From NCBI GenBank assembly GCA_021399445.1, contig JAJTUQ010000007.1:310001-374000 (forward strand): 64,000 nucleotides of DNA, given 5' to 3'. Below, piece by piece: positions 23,355-33,284 of this stretch. Every line of letters starts with the position of its first letter. Position 1 is the stretch's first letter. The stretch comes from Xylogone sp. PMI_703. Its lineage: Eukaryota > Ascomycota > Leotiomycetes. The position numbers were made by a program, and so were the translations under genes. The notes under the pieces are model-generated. The model was given only the letters and a program-made list of their open reading frames with translations, did not search any database and was not told the DNA's origin.

Positions 23355-24342
23355 TATCATGGGGTATTTCTCATTAGTATTAGTCTACGAAGCAGGTTTA
23401 GAAAGGGTGACGTGTATGGTCAACAAACAAACAAAGAAAGCAAACAAGAAAAAACTTACGATCCGAACATACTAATATTGCCAAAGTTTCATCGATGCTT
23501 TTAGCTAACAATTCCATGAGTTTGCCATATTCCAGTATACGTTGGTTATGCTACAAAACGGGAAAAGCTAGCATTATCATCGTGAGTATTTTAATTTAGT
23601 AGCCACAATCATTCCCCAGTACTAATTCCGTCTGAACCAGGACATAGCTCCAATTCCTAGCTGTACATGATTAGGAGCCGCCGGCACACCTGGAATTCAT
23701 ATTGTAGTCTATGAATCCGGCAGGTCTGAATGTGAAAGATATGATGGATAATAATGTTTATTTGGATTTATAGTACCTGTAAATTCAATCATAAATACCG
23801 GAAATATAACGGGGAAAATAAAAAACTCAGAAGGCATATTTTAATTATCGCAAACTAGTTTTACATAGCGTTACGAGATATTGTGCACGAGAATACAATG
23901 TGTTCTAAGCTCAAGTATAGAATGATCTGTATATGTATAATATTCAAGAACAAATGGGTAGCCGATCAACTCTAGGGGCTACCAATCGGCATTGCTCCCT
24001 GTTGAAGCCACGGCTTGCCCTGGTGCCGGACTTGGGTGCCGGGAGAGGGTTACCCGCACCAAATACTGTAATTTAAACGGCTAGCAAGAATCCCCCGCTT
24101 CAATTAAACCCAAAGTTGAATATTAATTGGCTCATGACTTAGGTGGCTGGCTTGCCCTACATTGCAAAAGAAAAAGGATTGATCGGTATCGACAATATTT
24201 ACAACTCCATCTATCCATGCGTATCAGTACCTTTTTCGATTATTAATCGTTTTCTTACATTGTAAATATGTTACTTTATCCGGAAGCCACACCACGAAAG
24301 CCTTGCAATCCCTGCCATACATCATTTAACCGTGTGTTTTAG
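23355..24342. other. Intergenic, nothing recognised
   Basis: Mostly AT-rich. A more GC-rich island at 23960-24060 has no readable domain; it could be repeat DNA. No structured RNA gene was seen. Confidence 0.4.
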
Positions 24343-24629
24343 TTCAATTCCAGCTTGTATCAGATGCAGATCACTCATCTTTGTTCTATAACCAACGGGG
24401 TGATGATGTGAATGCCTGGTTTGGGGTGCCATCTCCACAACCTGCGGCATATAGTCGAGCTTTACATATCTTCTCGGAGAATCCAGACCATCTTATGATT
24501 CTTGGGGCTGCTCAATTTGCAGGAGTGGATCCCCCGGGAGTTATCAGACCTTTCAGCTTGAGTGTTGTTAGTGTAACTGACCTTGTAGCTGGCAAATATC
24601 CACCTGGTGGACCGGACAAATTTGAATAA
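24343..24629 (+). pseudogene. Orphan exon of an unrecognised protein
   Basis: After a good acceptor (GTGTTTTAG) an open frame reads QLVSDADHSSLFYNQRGDDV, then NAWFGVPSPQPAAYSRALHIF and FSENPDHLMILGAAQFAGVD up to a TAA at 24627-24629. The composition is protein-like, but no upstream exon or ATG was found. It is probably the surviving 3' exon of a lost gene. The family was not recognised. Confidence 0.35.
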
Positions 24630-25386
24630 ATCCAGGATTAAACTGTAGTATTCCTACACGGATTCTTTGGATAATTTTCACTATAGTCCAGTAATTGGAA
24701 GATATATCTGCAACATTCCTACTGGGATCACTGAGGCTCAGTTACTAAGATACTTTATGGTGAGAAGGTAAAGGGCTGAAGTAAGCAGGAAATTGTTGTA
24801 GGCTTTGTCACAGTGAAGTGCAGGCATACTGTAAATTGATTGAGTTGAGCGTGAGGCTCTTATATAATGATAAACTATCTACTTATATTGTGAATGTAAT
24901 CTTTAGGGATTATAAGGATCTTTTCCAGATTCCTAAGATCCCGATCTTTTCTGACAGGCTAAGATTCACCTGGACCTTAGTCACGTGTCTATAGATCTTA
25001 GGAGCCTTGCTTTCCTGGGAGCCTTTCATTCCTAGGAATGCGGGCCCTAGGACCCCAAAATGTTAATAATCATATATTTATCGTTGCTGGTATTCAGGAG
25101 AGATCATTTGATTGATTTGATAATATGTTTAGAGAATCTAAAAGCTATATATGTGTGTTATACATGTCTAAATAGCTCGATATATACATCAAGAATCTTG
25201 ATATATTACAAGTAAAATGACTAAAAAGGCGATTGTTAAGTTATAACGCGTCAATTGGTTGATTTACTTATTGCATTCAATTAGTACGGTACACGCACTA
25301 AAAAGTAACGCACGGGGGCCAATTTTGGCAAAAACAAAGGTGATTTAGGATATCATAGTAACGATGAAGGAGTTGCGGGCAGGAAC
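24630..25386. other. Intergenic, possible LTR-like DNA
   Basis: The block 24790-25065 has a TATATAA at about 24872 and a GC-rich end (GGGCCCTAGGACCCC), an arrangement seen in fungal LTRs. No second copy occurs in the window, so this stays a guess. 25080-25380 is AT-rich without features. Confidence 0.25.
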
Positions 25387-27099
25387 CTACACCATACGCT
25401 CTAAGCGTCTTAGGAGACCGTCTGGTTCCGCAACTCCATGGCTGGCGATCCAGTCGGCACGTTCCTGCGTATCGGCTACAGCGTATATACGGAGTTCATC
25501 TGCGTTCCCAGATGGGCGGAAGTGAGCAACGTCGCCATCAGCAAAGATGATGCGAACTCCGTCGGTATAGAGGATCCGGACAATTGAGGCAAAGCCGGTT
25601 TCTGCAGAAAATACAGATTGAAGTTCTCGGCGAACCAAGCCAAGTCGTTCAGCTTGAGGCTCACTAACTTGGAGCTGGGAATGATCGGGGTCGAATACGA
25701 TAACGTGGTCCGGATGATAGTTGACGTCTTGCATAATGGCTTCAGAGGGTGAGAAGCGTTTTATGATTTTCATACTTGTGGCACGAGGGAAATTTCGAAG
25801 TAATGCAGCACGACTGAAACGGCGAGGCAATGTGTCGAAGAGTTCCGGTAGCGTGATCTGGCGGTTGTGTGCCGCAAACAGAGCGCAGAGTAGAGGAAGA
25901 AATGCATCACGAGTAGGAAGCGCAGTGAGCACGTTCCCCTTGCGTTCGAGGTCACTGCCCGTGAGGAAGCCGCCGTTAGCTTCCCACCCACAGACACGAT
26001 GGCGTCCTTTGGAGATGGCGCTCTGCATGCCGGCGATTACGTAGGGACTGCCAATTTTTGTCTTAGGTTCAGTCACAGCCGCTAGAGGTCCGCGATCTAT
26101 GGCATCGTTAGAGCTGATTGGGACAACGGCGGCGTCGATGCCCAGGAACTCGGCAACAACCATCCCCAAAAGATCGCCGCCGAAGAAGCGGAGATGGTCT
26201 CCCTCAGGAGCAATGAGCAGCGGACGATCACTGTCACCATCAGTAGAGATTATGGCATCAAATGTCTGGCCCGTCGTGTTACAAAGATTCTGAACGGTAA
26301 CGAGCTGGGCATGGTCGATGGCTTCTGTATCAATGGGAACAAAAGTGTCACTTCGGCCGGCAGGGGTGACCTGGGCACCAAGTGCTTCAAAAATCTCGAC
26401 TAAAAGATCACGACCAACGGCGGAGTGTTGGTATGCAAGGAGCTTCACACCGCTAAGTGTCTCGCCTTTGAAGAAGTCTAGGTAACGCTGGATATAAGCT
26501 GCTCTCCCTTCAGCTCTCGGGGGTAGAAGGCCAGACTGGGGATCACGGAAGACGCCTTGGCTATTGAAGAGAGATTCAGAGTAGGATTGGGAGAGAAGCT
26601 CTTCGCGAGTTTTGTCAACGATGTCGTTGATGGGCCGCTCATCCTTCTTCATAAGCTCGCCTTTAGACGTGTTGAGTTTGTAGCCATTCCGATCGAAGGG
26701 GATGTGGCTGCCCGTGACCATGATGCTTCCCTTGCCGTGTTTGAGGGCCCAGTATGTTAGTGCAGGCGTAGGAATAGGTCCTAGGCTGATGGGGTGCATG
26801 CCAGTGTCTTTCAAGGCCTGCTCAACCGACTGGCAGAGAGCACCGCGGCCATTTTCCACATATTCAGTGGAGCTTGGCCGGAGGTCATACGCATAATAAA
26901 AGTCGTCTCCAGCTTGTATGCCGCCTTCAGATTGCGGGAGTGATTGGAGGTAACGGATTTCGGCGACGACATTGGTATAAATTTCTAGCTGAGTCAAATG
27001 AACGACTAGGCCACGGCGACCGCTTGTGCCAAATTTGAGGGGTTGTGGTTCGTAAGCAAGATGAGAGCGGAGGTTATCTGTGGCGGTAGGAGTAGACAT
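25387..27099 (-). CDS. Bacterial-type phosphomannomutase/phosphoglucomutase
   Basis: Intronless 570-aa gene starting at ATG 27099. All four landmarks of the alpha-D-phosphohexomutase superfamily are present: substrate start LKFGTSGRRGLV, phosphoserine loop MVTGSHIPFDRNGYKL, Mg2+ loop STDGDSDRPLL, and sugar-binding loop GWEANGGFLTGSD; the C-terminal phosphate-binding domain ends around RPSGNADELRIYAVAD. The enzyme interconverts hexose 1- and 6-phosphates. Eukaryotic phosphomannomutases (Sec53 type) are unrelated HAD enzymes, and fungal PGM and PAGM carry other serine loops, so the TGSHIPxDRNG loop points to the bacterial branch. Together with the lack of introns this suggests horizontal transfer. 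Exact hexose specificity cannot be told. Confidence 0.85.
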   Translation of the reverse strand: MSTPTATDNLRSHLAYEPQPLKFGTSGRRGLVVHLTQLEIYTNVVAEIRYLQSLPQSEGGIQAGDDFYYAYDLRPSSTEYVENGRGALCQSVEQALKDTGMHPISLGPIPTPALTYWALKHGKGSIMVTGSHIPFDRNGYKLNTSKGELMKKDERPINDIVDKTREELLSQSYSESLFNSQGVFRDPQSGLLPPRAEGRAAYIQRYLDFFKGETLSGVKLLAYQHSAVGRDLLVEIFEALGAQVTPAGRSDTFVPIDTEAIDHAQLVTVQNLCNTTGQTFDAIISTDGDSDRPLLIAPEGDHLRFFGGDLLGMVVAEFLGIDAAVVPISSNDAIDRGPLAAVTEPKTKIGSPYVIAGMQSAISKGRHRVCGWEANGGFLTGSDLERKGNVLTALPTRDAFLPLLCALFAAHNRQITLPELFDTLPRRFSRAALLRNFPRATSMKIIKRFSPSEAIMQDVNYHPDHVIVFDPDHSQLQVSEPQAERLGLVRRELQSVFSAETGFASIVRILYTDGVRIIFADGDVAHFRPSGNADELRIYAVADTQERADWIASHGVAEPDGLLRRLERMV

Positions 27100-27680
27100 T
27101 TTCGTCTTCTTTTAGCTATAGATCAATATTGGGTCACCTCAACGGTACATTAAAATCAATTCACTCTAGAGAGAAAAGAACAACGAACTTGAAGAAGGAG
27201 GGCGGGGAAGAGAAGCGAGGGAGTAAACTTGAGGTTAAAGCTATAAAAAAGTTTGTGGCCTCAGGAATTAAGTATATCGCTCACAAGTGTCTACACAACA
27301 TTGTAATTCCGTGATGCTAATAAGCAAAAGAAATAATCGATGATACACTCATAGACGCTGGTATGACAAAAAGGAAATGAATTGTGTGATGTGAATCTAG
27401 TCAGTTCTATTTTTTGGTAACCGCTTCTTCGAATCATACAGCCCACGAACTTAAGGCCAGCAAACTCATGTACAAGTCATGGCTGGTAAGATATAATAAC
27501 AAAGAGAACAAGTTAGAATAGCCTTTATTTACATTCGGAGACTAAAATAGAACCAATACGAGAAAAAAATTAACATAAAGTTTGGGTATTTCATCATAAT
27601 TACTATGACGAAACTTTTAAAACTTTTATCCAGCTCTACTTTTATGGAGCTGTTAAATGAAACGTTAACTTAGATACGGT
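27100..27680. other. Intergenic, nothing recognised
   Basis: Promoter of the phosphohexomutase (right to left) and 3' flank of the nucleoside hydrolase. AT-rich, no gene seen. Confidence 0.5.
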
Positions 27681-28982
27681 CTAATGAAGATTGGCACATG
27701 TTTTTGGCTTCTGATAAACTTCTTTCAGCAGCTCTTTGAATCTTGTCTCGTTGACCTCGAGCACATATGTTATGTTCTGCAGCTTTGGAGGTGCTAGGCT
27801 GTGTTGATAGGCGTGAATATTTCCATAACTCGGGCTTGCGTATGATGTGTCAACATCAACATAGACTAGGATGCACAATATTAGCCACATATGTCGACTA
27901 CAGCTGATGTAACATACAATTCGTTTTATTCAGGGTAAGTGATGGTTCTACCATAATAGCACCTGCAATACTATCCCAGAAAGGAAGCTGGAAATCTAGA
28001 TATTTCTTTGACCAACGCGTATAAAAGTTGTCAACAACGCTGACTTCGCTGAGCCATTTTTCGTCGGGATAAATCGAGTTACCGACATTACCCACCATGG
28101 TTATGTGTGGGAAATCGGCTGTGAGAATGATTTTTGCTGCTTCAGGATCCATTATTAAATTGAACTATCACTTCCTAGTTAGTGGAAGATAAAAATAAAT
28201 AGTAGATACATGGACTACTAATGCATACGTCAGAATTAATGTCAGCTTGAAGAACGCTTCCGGTAACCTGATACAGATTGACGTCAATGTATCCGCCCAT
28301 AATAACCAACTCCTTAGCCATAGAGGCGAATTTTGGGTCCGCTCGAACCGCTAGGGCAACGTTCGTCATTGCTCCTGCAGCAAAAATGGTTACTTCTCCA
28401 GGATATTTTCGAACTTGATCGATCATAAAAGTCACCGCATCTTGTGATTCCTGTGCTTTGATAGTAGGGTAGCCTTCGGTGAATGCACCCTTGACAATTC
28501 GATATGGATTAGAACCTCCAGAAGGATCGGAACCTAATGCCTCGGCTGTCTTATTGTAAGGTCCAAAGGCTCCTTGGTATGGTATCGCGCCATGAACAAG
28601 TTGCCATGCTTGGAAAAGTTCATAAGTATTTATTAGTGGATATAGAGCACCAGCATAGACTGGAATGCAGCTAAGGCCTCCATATTCAAGATTTCCAAGA
28701 GCGTGTAAGACTTGCTGAGGCATCCAGGTATTTCCAGTACCTATGGGCGGTTGTCATTGAGTTAGTCAGAGAAAATTGAAATTGCGTGGGTTATATACAT
28801 GTTGTCAAGCCTAAAACTTCCCAGCCAGAGTTTAGAGCGAGAAGATATGGGTCCCATTGCCCAGCAGTAAAGTCATTATCTATAATAACTTTATTCTTGG
28901 TAAATCCTAGTTGTGAAGATGAAGCTGTAGCTGCTGAAGCGAGGTAAACCAAGCATGCAGTTACTAAATGTAGGAGTATCAT
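27681..28982 (-). CDS. Secreted inosine-uridine type nucleoside hydrolase
   Basis: Four exons (28982-28799, 28740-28229, 28164-27918, 27865-27681) with standard GT-AG introns give 375 aa in one frame. A signal peptide is present (MILLHLVTACLVYLASAATA). The mature part opens with KVIIDNDFTAGQWDPYLLALNSGWEVLGLT, the N-terminal Asp-rich Ca2+ loop of the IUNH family, followed by GNTW, AAGAMTNVALAV, the block ADINSDFNLIMDPEAAKIIL and DVDTSYASPSYGNIHAY, both typical of fungal members. The enzyme splits nucleosides into base and ribose; with a signal peptide it should act outside the cell or in the vacuole. It is divergent with the Zn2Cys6 gene at 29655. Base preference is unknown. Confidence 0.87.
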
Positions 28983-29654
28983 GTCGAGGAAGGGTAGAGT
29001 CGCAGTTCTTATTATTCAATTGACCTGGGGAGTGTTATAGTAATAATAAATGGATGTATCTACTATTCAAAGAAAGGGAAAAGACTTTGCAAAGAATATT
29101 TCTTCGAAAATGTTCCCCCAAAACAAAAGCGTCTCGTGGAACTATATCTAGAACTATATAGTACAAGGGAACGTTAGTTTCCGAGGTCTGAGCTTTAACT
29201 ATCCCTGATCTATAAATTATCATCATCTTGTAAACTAGGTGAAAATTTTACAAGACACCCCTCGACGATAGTATAAAGACCGGCCGGATCCGAACGTCAA
29301 CGGCCAAATCATTTTGGCGATGTTTATGGAGATGAAAGATAAATTTAGATCTTATCTACCCATGCCTTCCCCACAGTATTTGATACAACATATTGATAAC
29401 TTCTCGATCTTTGGGTCAACTCTGAATACTCGTATCTCGTATGTTGAACTCAGATTACGCTAGTACATAACGGGCCATTATTTGCGTCGATAAGTTTTCA
29501 CTAGCCTAGAGTGTGGCTATCTACTAATTTCGGTTAGGCTGTGATATCAACTCAGTGTTTGGACTTGAAGCACTAAGATTTTATCACAAGTCTTGCTTTT
29601 CAGCGCTCTATGTGCCTCACTTTAAGCGGTGTTATTATCCTGAAACTCACTCTA
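28983..29654. promoter_or_regulatory. Divergent promoter region, nucleoside hydrolase / Zn2Cys6 regulator
   Basis: The 672-bp region separates two genes that point away from each other. It contains GTATAAAG at 29271-29278 and a CGG-N6-CCG element at 29281-29292. The boundary assumes that the regulator starts at ATG 29655; the upstream in-frame ATG at 29610 would shorten it. Confidence 0.55.
29280..29294. promoter_or_regulatory. C-CGG-N6-CCG-AA element, copy 1
   Basis: Reads CCGGCCGGATCCGAA: inverted CGG triplets six bases apart, the half-site spacing bound by UaY and Ppr1-type zinc cluster dimers. It lies about 300 bp upstream of the nucleoside hydrolase ATG and 360 bp upstream of the regulator ATG. 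The same core and flanks recur at 33047-33061. Confidence 0.5.
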
Positions 29655-31216
29655 ATGCAAGCTGTACAGGGCCTACCAATTGGAAAGCATGGCACGGCAT
29701 GCCGCACCTGCCGTCGCAGAGGCCGGAGGTGTGATAAGACTCTCCCATCATGTCAGAGCTGTAAAAATAGAGGAAGCTTATGTGAGGGCTATGTAACACG
29801 TTGGCCCGGAGTTGCTGCACGTGGCCGGTTTGCCGGGAAAGCTGTTCCTGTGGAGAATGCTTTGCTCAATAAACATACAAGAATAAAAAGTCCTGCGTTG
29901 AAAAGAAGCCAACCAAATCTTTCCAATGAAGATTTACTTAAGTTTGTAGTAATTGGTGACACCAACGAAGAGGTGGGAAAGTTGATCGAATATTGTGAGA
30001 TAATCCATGATTGAACTGTATCCCTTACTAGATAAGAATTGACGCTATGATAGATGCTCATGAGCTCAGCACAGTTTTTTACCTCGGGGCTACCCCAGCT
30101 GATAGTCCTTATGCATTGTATATCATTCCAATGGCAAAGGAGGTGCTACCTCTTCGATATGCAATAGCAGCTTCGGCGTCTAGCCATCTCGCTACTCGAC
30201 TTGGGGGGGATGGCTTGGAGATGCGAAGTCGTGTGCTACGACTCAAAGCTATTGAGCTTCTGCGGTCTAGACTTCAATGTAAAGAAGTATCGACCGACTT
30301 CGGTACTTTAGCTAGTATGTTAATGATGGCACAACTTGATGTATGTTACAATACAACTCTTGACAGGAAAACCCACAGTTGACGAGTTGAAAGCTGTGTT
30401 CAGGTGATTGTGCAGAATTCGACACTCATATACCTGCCGCCAAGACACTTATTGATCACTATGGAGCGGACAAAACTGACAAAGGCTTTTTTGAACAGAG
30501 ACTGGCGTGGTAGGATTTTATTTGCTTTGCTATCTTAGGCCTTTTATGCTAACTAATGAAGGCTGGATATCATGCGGTCAACTACCTCATCCAGGTTTCC
30601 GACATTCTCATCTGCGGATATCAAAAAGATTGTCAGTCGATTCAGTTCTGCTCGAGGTCGTGAGTGGGGCTGTGACGTATTTCCCTGTCCTATCGATCTC
30701 TTCGAGTATATTGCAGATATCACCATGTTGTACAAGCTACATCCAAACATCGTAGTACCCTCAGAAGATATTATCAAGAAAGCAGTTCTTCTAGGTAGGC
30801 GAATAAGTGAATGGAAACCACACACTACTTATTCTCCTCTTAAATCACATGTCGTTGGTGCATGGCACAAGGGAATTCTCCTATATGAGATGAGGCTATT
30901 TCGAATATCTTCAGACAAAATATTTAATGCACAAGCTCTAAAGAATGGAATATTTGAGCACGCAAAGTCTGTAGCTGCAGCTAGTAGTTGGAGTTTTTCT
31001 ATGCTATGGCCACTATTCCAAGCTGGACTATTTCTGGCAAATGATGATTTGGAAGGGAGAGAGTGGATCCAACAGCGTCTGGAAACTATGTCGCAAGCTG
31101 CAGGGTGTAAACAATTTGGTATTGCTTTGGAGACTTTGAATCTTGTCTGGAGTAGTAATGTATATTATAACTCGATAACAGCTGGGGAACTGAAAGGACC
31201 TCTTATGTTAGCCTAA
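29655..31216 (+). CDS. Zn(II)2Cys6 transcription factor
   Basis: Four exons (29655-29994, 30054-30340, 30394-30509, 30562-31216) splice into one 465-aa frame; an upstream in-frame ATG at 29610 would add 15 residues. The zinc cluster is canonical: Cys 16, 19, 26, 33, 36 and 43 in C-x2-C-x6-C-x6-C-x2-C-x6-C (ACRTCRRRGRRCDK, then SCQSCKNRGSLC). The rest follows fungal-specific transcription factor domain II, for example YALYIIPMAKE, LRYAIAASASSHLATRL, then HIPAAKTLIDHYG and RLAWLDIMRS across the third intron (donor GTAGGA, branch GCTAAC). The gene appears intact. Lying between nucleoside hydrolase and deaminase genes, it is the likely pathway regulator (inference). Confidence 0.85.
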
Positions 31217-31451
31217 TAGGTACTGAACAACCTGATTTTGTTTAACGTTAAACCGCCACTAGAACAACTGTAATTACAAGTATGAACCGCAAATAGCTAT
31301 AATATTATTAGAAATAGTTAAGAAAATTAACTAGGCTACTCCATTTGCTACCCTGAATACAATAACCGTCACTAAAAATTGTGCCTTCATTACACTCTAA
31401 GGTAATTAATTCGGTTTAACTTTTTTGGCATTAGGATAATCAGGTCGATGT

Positions 31452-32653
31452 TCAGAAAGTGGCAGTCACAGTTTCCAGCTCCCTTAAAATATCCAACTTT
31501 ATATCCGCCGGAGCCCAACAAATATCAATTGCGTTCCTAGTCAACTTGATCATGTCTTCATTAGTGAAATTGCACATTCTCTTTGCTAGTAGCATATTAT
31601 GCAAGATCCAAGAATCCTCCATATACGCTGGATCATCACTAGCGATGGAAATCTTAATTCCTGCGTCGAACAAGATGTTCATGCGAGGGAATATCTCCTC
31701 TAAAGGCTCGTGTCTGAGATATGCCCATGGACATATCGTCATTCCTATCCCTTTTTGTCTGATAAGCTCTATTAGTTCTGGATTTTGTGCTGCATTTAAA
31801 CCGTGATCGATACGCTCTGCACCAGTTCCACCGACTGAAGTTATGACTTGGCGGATATGATTCTGGGTATCCTGCTGTCCAACATCACAGTGGCAGGTGA
31901 GGTGGAAACCATCAGATCTAGCACGAGAAAATACTGTCTCAAACAAAGATGGAGGTCGAAGATACTCGTCTGAGTCAAGACCAATGCCAATAATCATGTC
32001 GCGATACGAAAGGGCTGCTTCATAGTGCTCTTCTGCAGACTCGGGTGACATATCGCGCAGAAAGCACATGATCCACTTTGATTTCACCTGAAATATATCT
32101 ATTATTATCCTATATATTGTGTAACAATTGTAGTAATACGTACATTAAGAATCTTTTCTGCTGTGATCTGTGCCTCCCTCAGCCCACTCATCATTGTTTC
32201 CCATGACACACCTCTCCTAGTATGACCCTGGGGATCAAAAAATGGTTCACAGTATCGTACATTCATAGCCGCTGCGTGCTCAAAATAATTCATTGCTAAA
32301 TCGTAAAAGTCCTGCTTAGTTAGTAACACCTCAAACCCGCCATAATACGCTTCGAAAAAGGTGAATCGCTCCTCCGCATTGTTGAAGGAGTGCCCCGGGC
32401 GTGCTTGGATAATGTCATAAGACTCTTTAAGCTGTTCTAAATTGTGATATACTGCTCCGGTGCGCTCCAGTCTAAGAGTTATGCCATTACGTTGGGCAAG
32501 ATTCCAACGGAGCTCAGGGATGAGAGTGCCCTCAATATGGATGTGGAGTTCTACCTTCGGTAGTGCAGTCACAAAAGGGTCACTATTAGAAAGGAGACTT
32601 TTTCTAATGGCTTGTCTCTCATTGAGAGGGATTGCGTTTTCGACAATGGTCAT
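31452..32653 (-). CDS. Adenosine-deaminase-like amidohydrolase
   Basis: Exons 32653-32144 and 32087-31452 (56-nt intron, GTACGT to TTTCAG) give 381 aa. Metal-site motifs of the ADA family are present: LPKVELHIHIEGTL (His37, His39), LTCHCDVGQQ (His236), ERIDHGLNAA (His265) and IASDDPAYMED (Asp321/322). The usual HAGE is HCDV here, so the catalytic Glu of classical ADA is not in its normal place; a fungal subgroup with another amino-purine substrate is plausible. ATG 32653 gives a length close to the family norm; an upstream ATG at 32842 would add 63 residues of unfamiliar sequence. The gene is divergent with the permease at 33285. No damage seen. Confidence 0.82.
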
Positions 32654-32814
32654 TGCAGCTTTTCTAACTCCTTTTTGGTAGCAAAAGTTTGTATCCTCGA
32701 TTCTCCTGATACCAGACGTATGAAGGATCCCGTATATAGGTGCTAAATGTAAACTTCTGAATAAATGTGCTACGTAATATTGAGTCCCACTAATAGCTAT
32801 CGCACGATTGTAAA

Positions 32815-32950
32815 AAGCTTCAGACGTAAATATTGACCACATTCGGTTAGTCTGACAGATGTACGCTCTGGCTACATGATCGAAAAGCTTGAGGCGTAGA
32901 TAGTGACCAAATTCGGTTAGCCAGGTGGAGATGTATGCTCCAAATACATG
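32815..32950. repeat. Diverged 70-bp tandem duplication upstream of the deaminase
   Basis: Unit 1 begins AAGCTTCAGACGTA at 32815 and unit 2 AAGCTTGAGGCGTAG at 32885; both contain TGACCA, then ATTCGGTTAG, then AGATGTAYGCTC. Period 70 bp. The first copy overlaps the alternative upstream start (32842) of the deaminase. Confidence 0.75.
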
Positions 32951-33046
32951 GTTTAAAAATTCTATACAGACTACCTATACGGTGTTAAAATACTTGCTAA
33001 ATAGAATGGTAACCCCGCATAACTGTAGATGGTTGGGGCATGATTT

Positions 33047-33061
33047 CCGGAGGTTGCCGAA
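33047..33061. promoter_or_regulatory. C-CGG-N6-CCG-AA element, copy 2
   Basis: Reads CCGGAGGTTGCCGAA, in the divergent promoter between the deaminase-like gene (ATG 32653) and the permease (ATG 33285, 223 bp downstream). Core and flanks match copy 1 at 29280-29294. Confidence 0.5.
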
Positions 33062-33284
33062 GATAACTGATCTACGCAGCAATCGGATATTGTAGCATCT
33101 GGCCAAAAGTGCACCAATGTCTGGAGAGATACTGTACACAGATTTACCTTATCTCAACTTTCTATTTGAGATAAGAAAATGGATATTAGCCTATATCTTC
33201 TCCCCAAATTTTAGAGGAGCTAATAAAGTTATATTGTGATTTTTCTCTAGAAAGACTATTCTTTCCTGCTATCCCATTTTAAAT

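Noticed and set aside
24790..25065. Solo LTR
   Set aside because: Suggestive TATA and GC-rich end, but no terminal repeat pair or second copy in the window; kept only as a low-confidence note.
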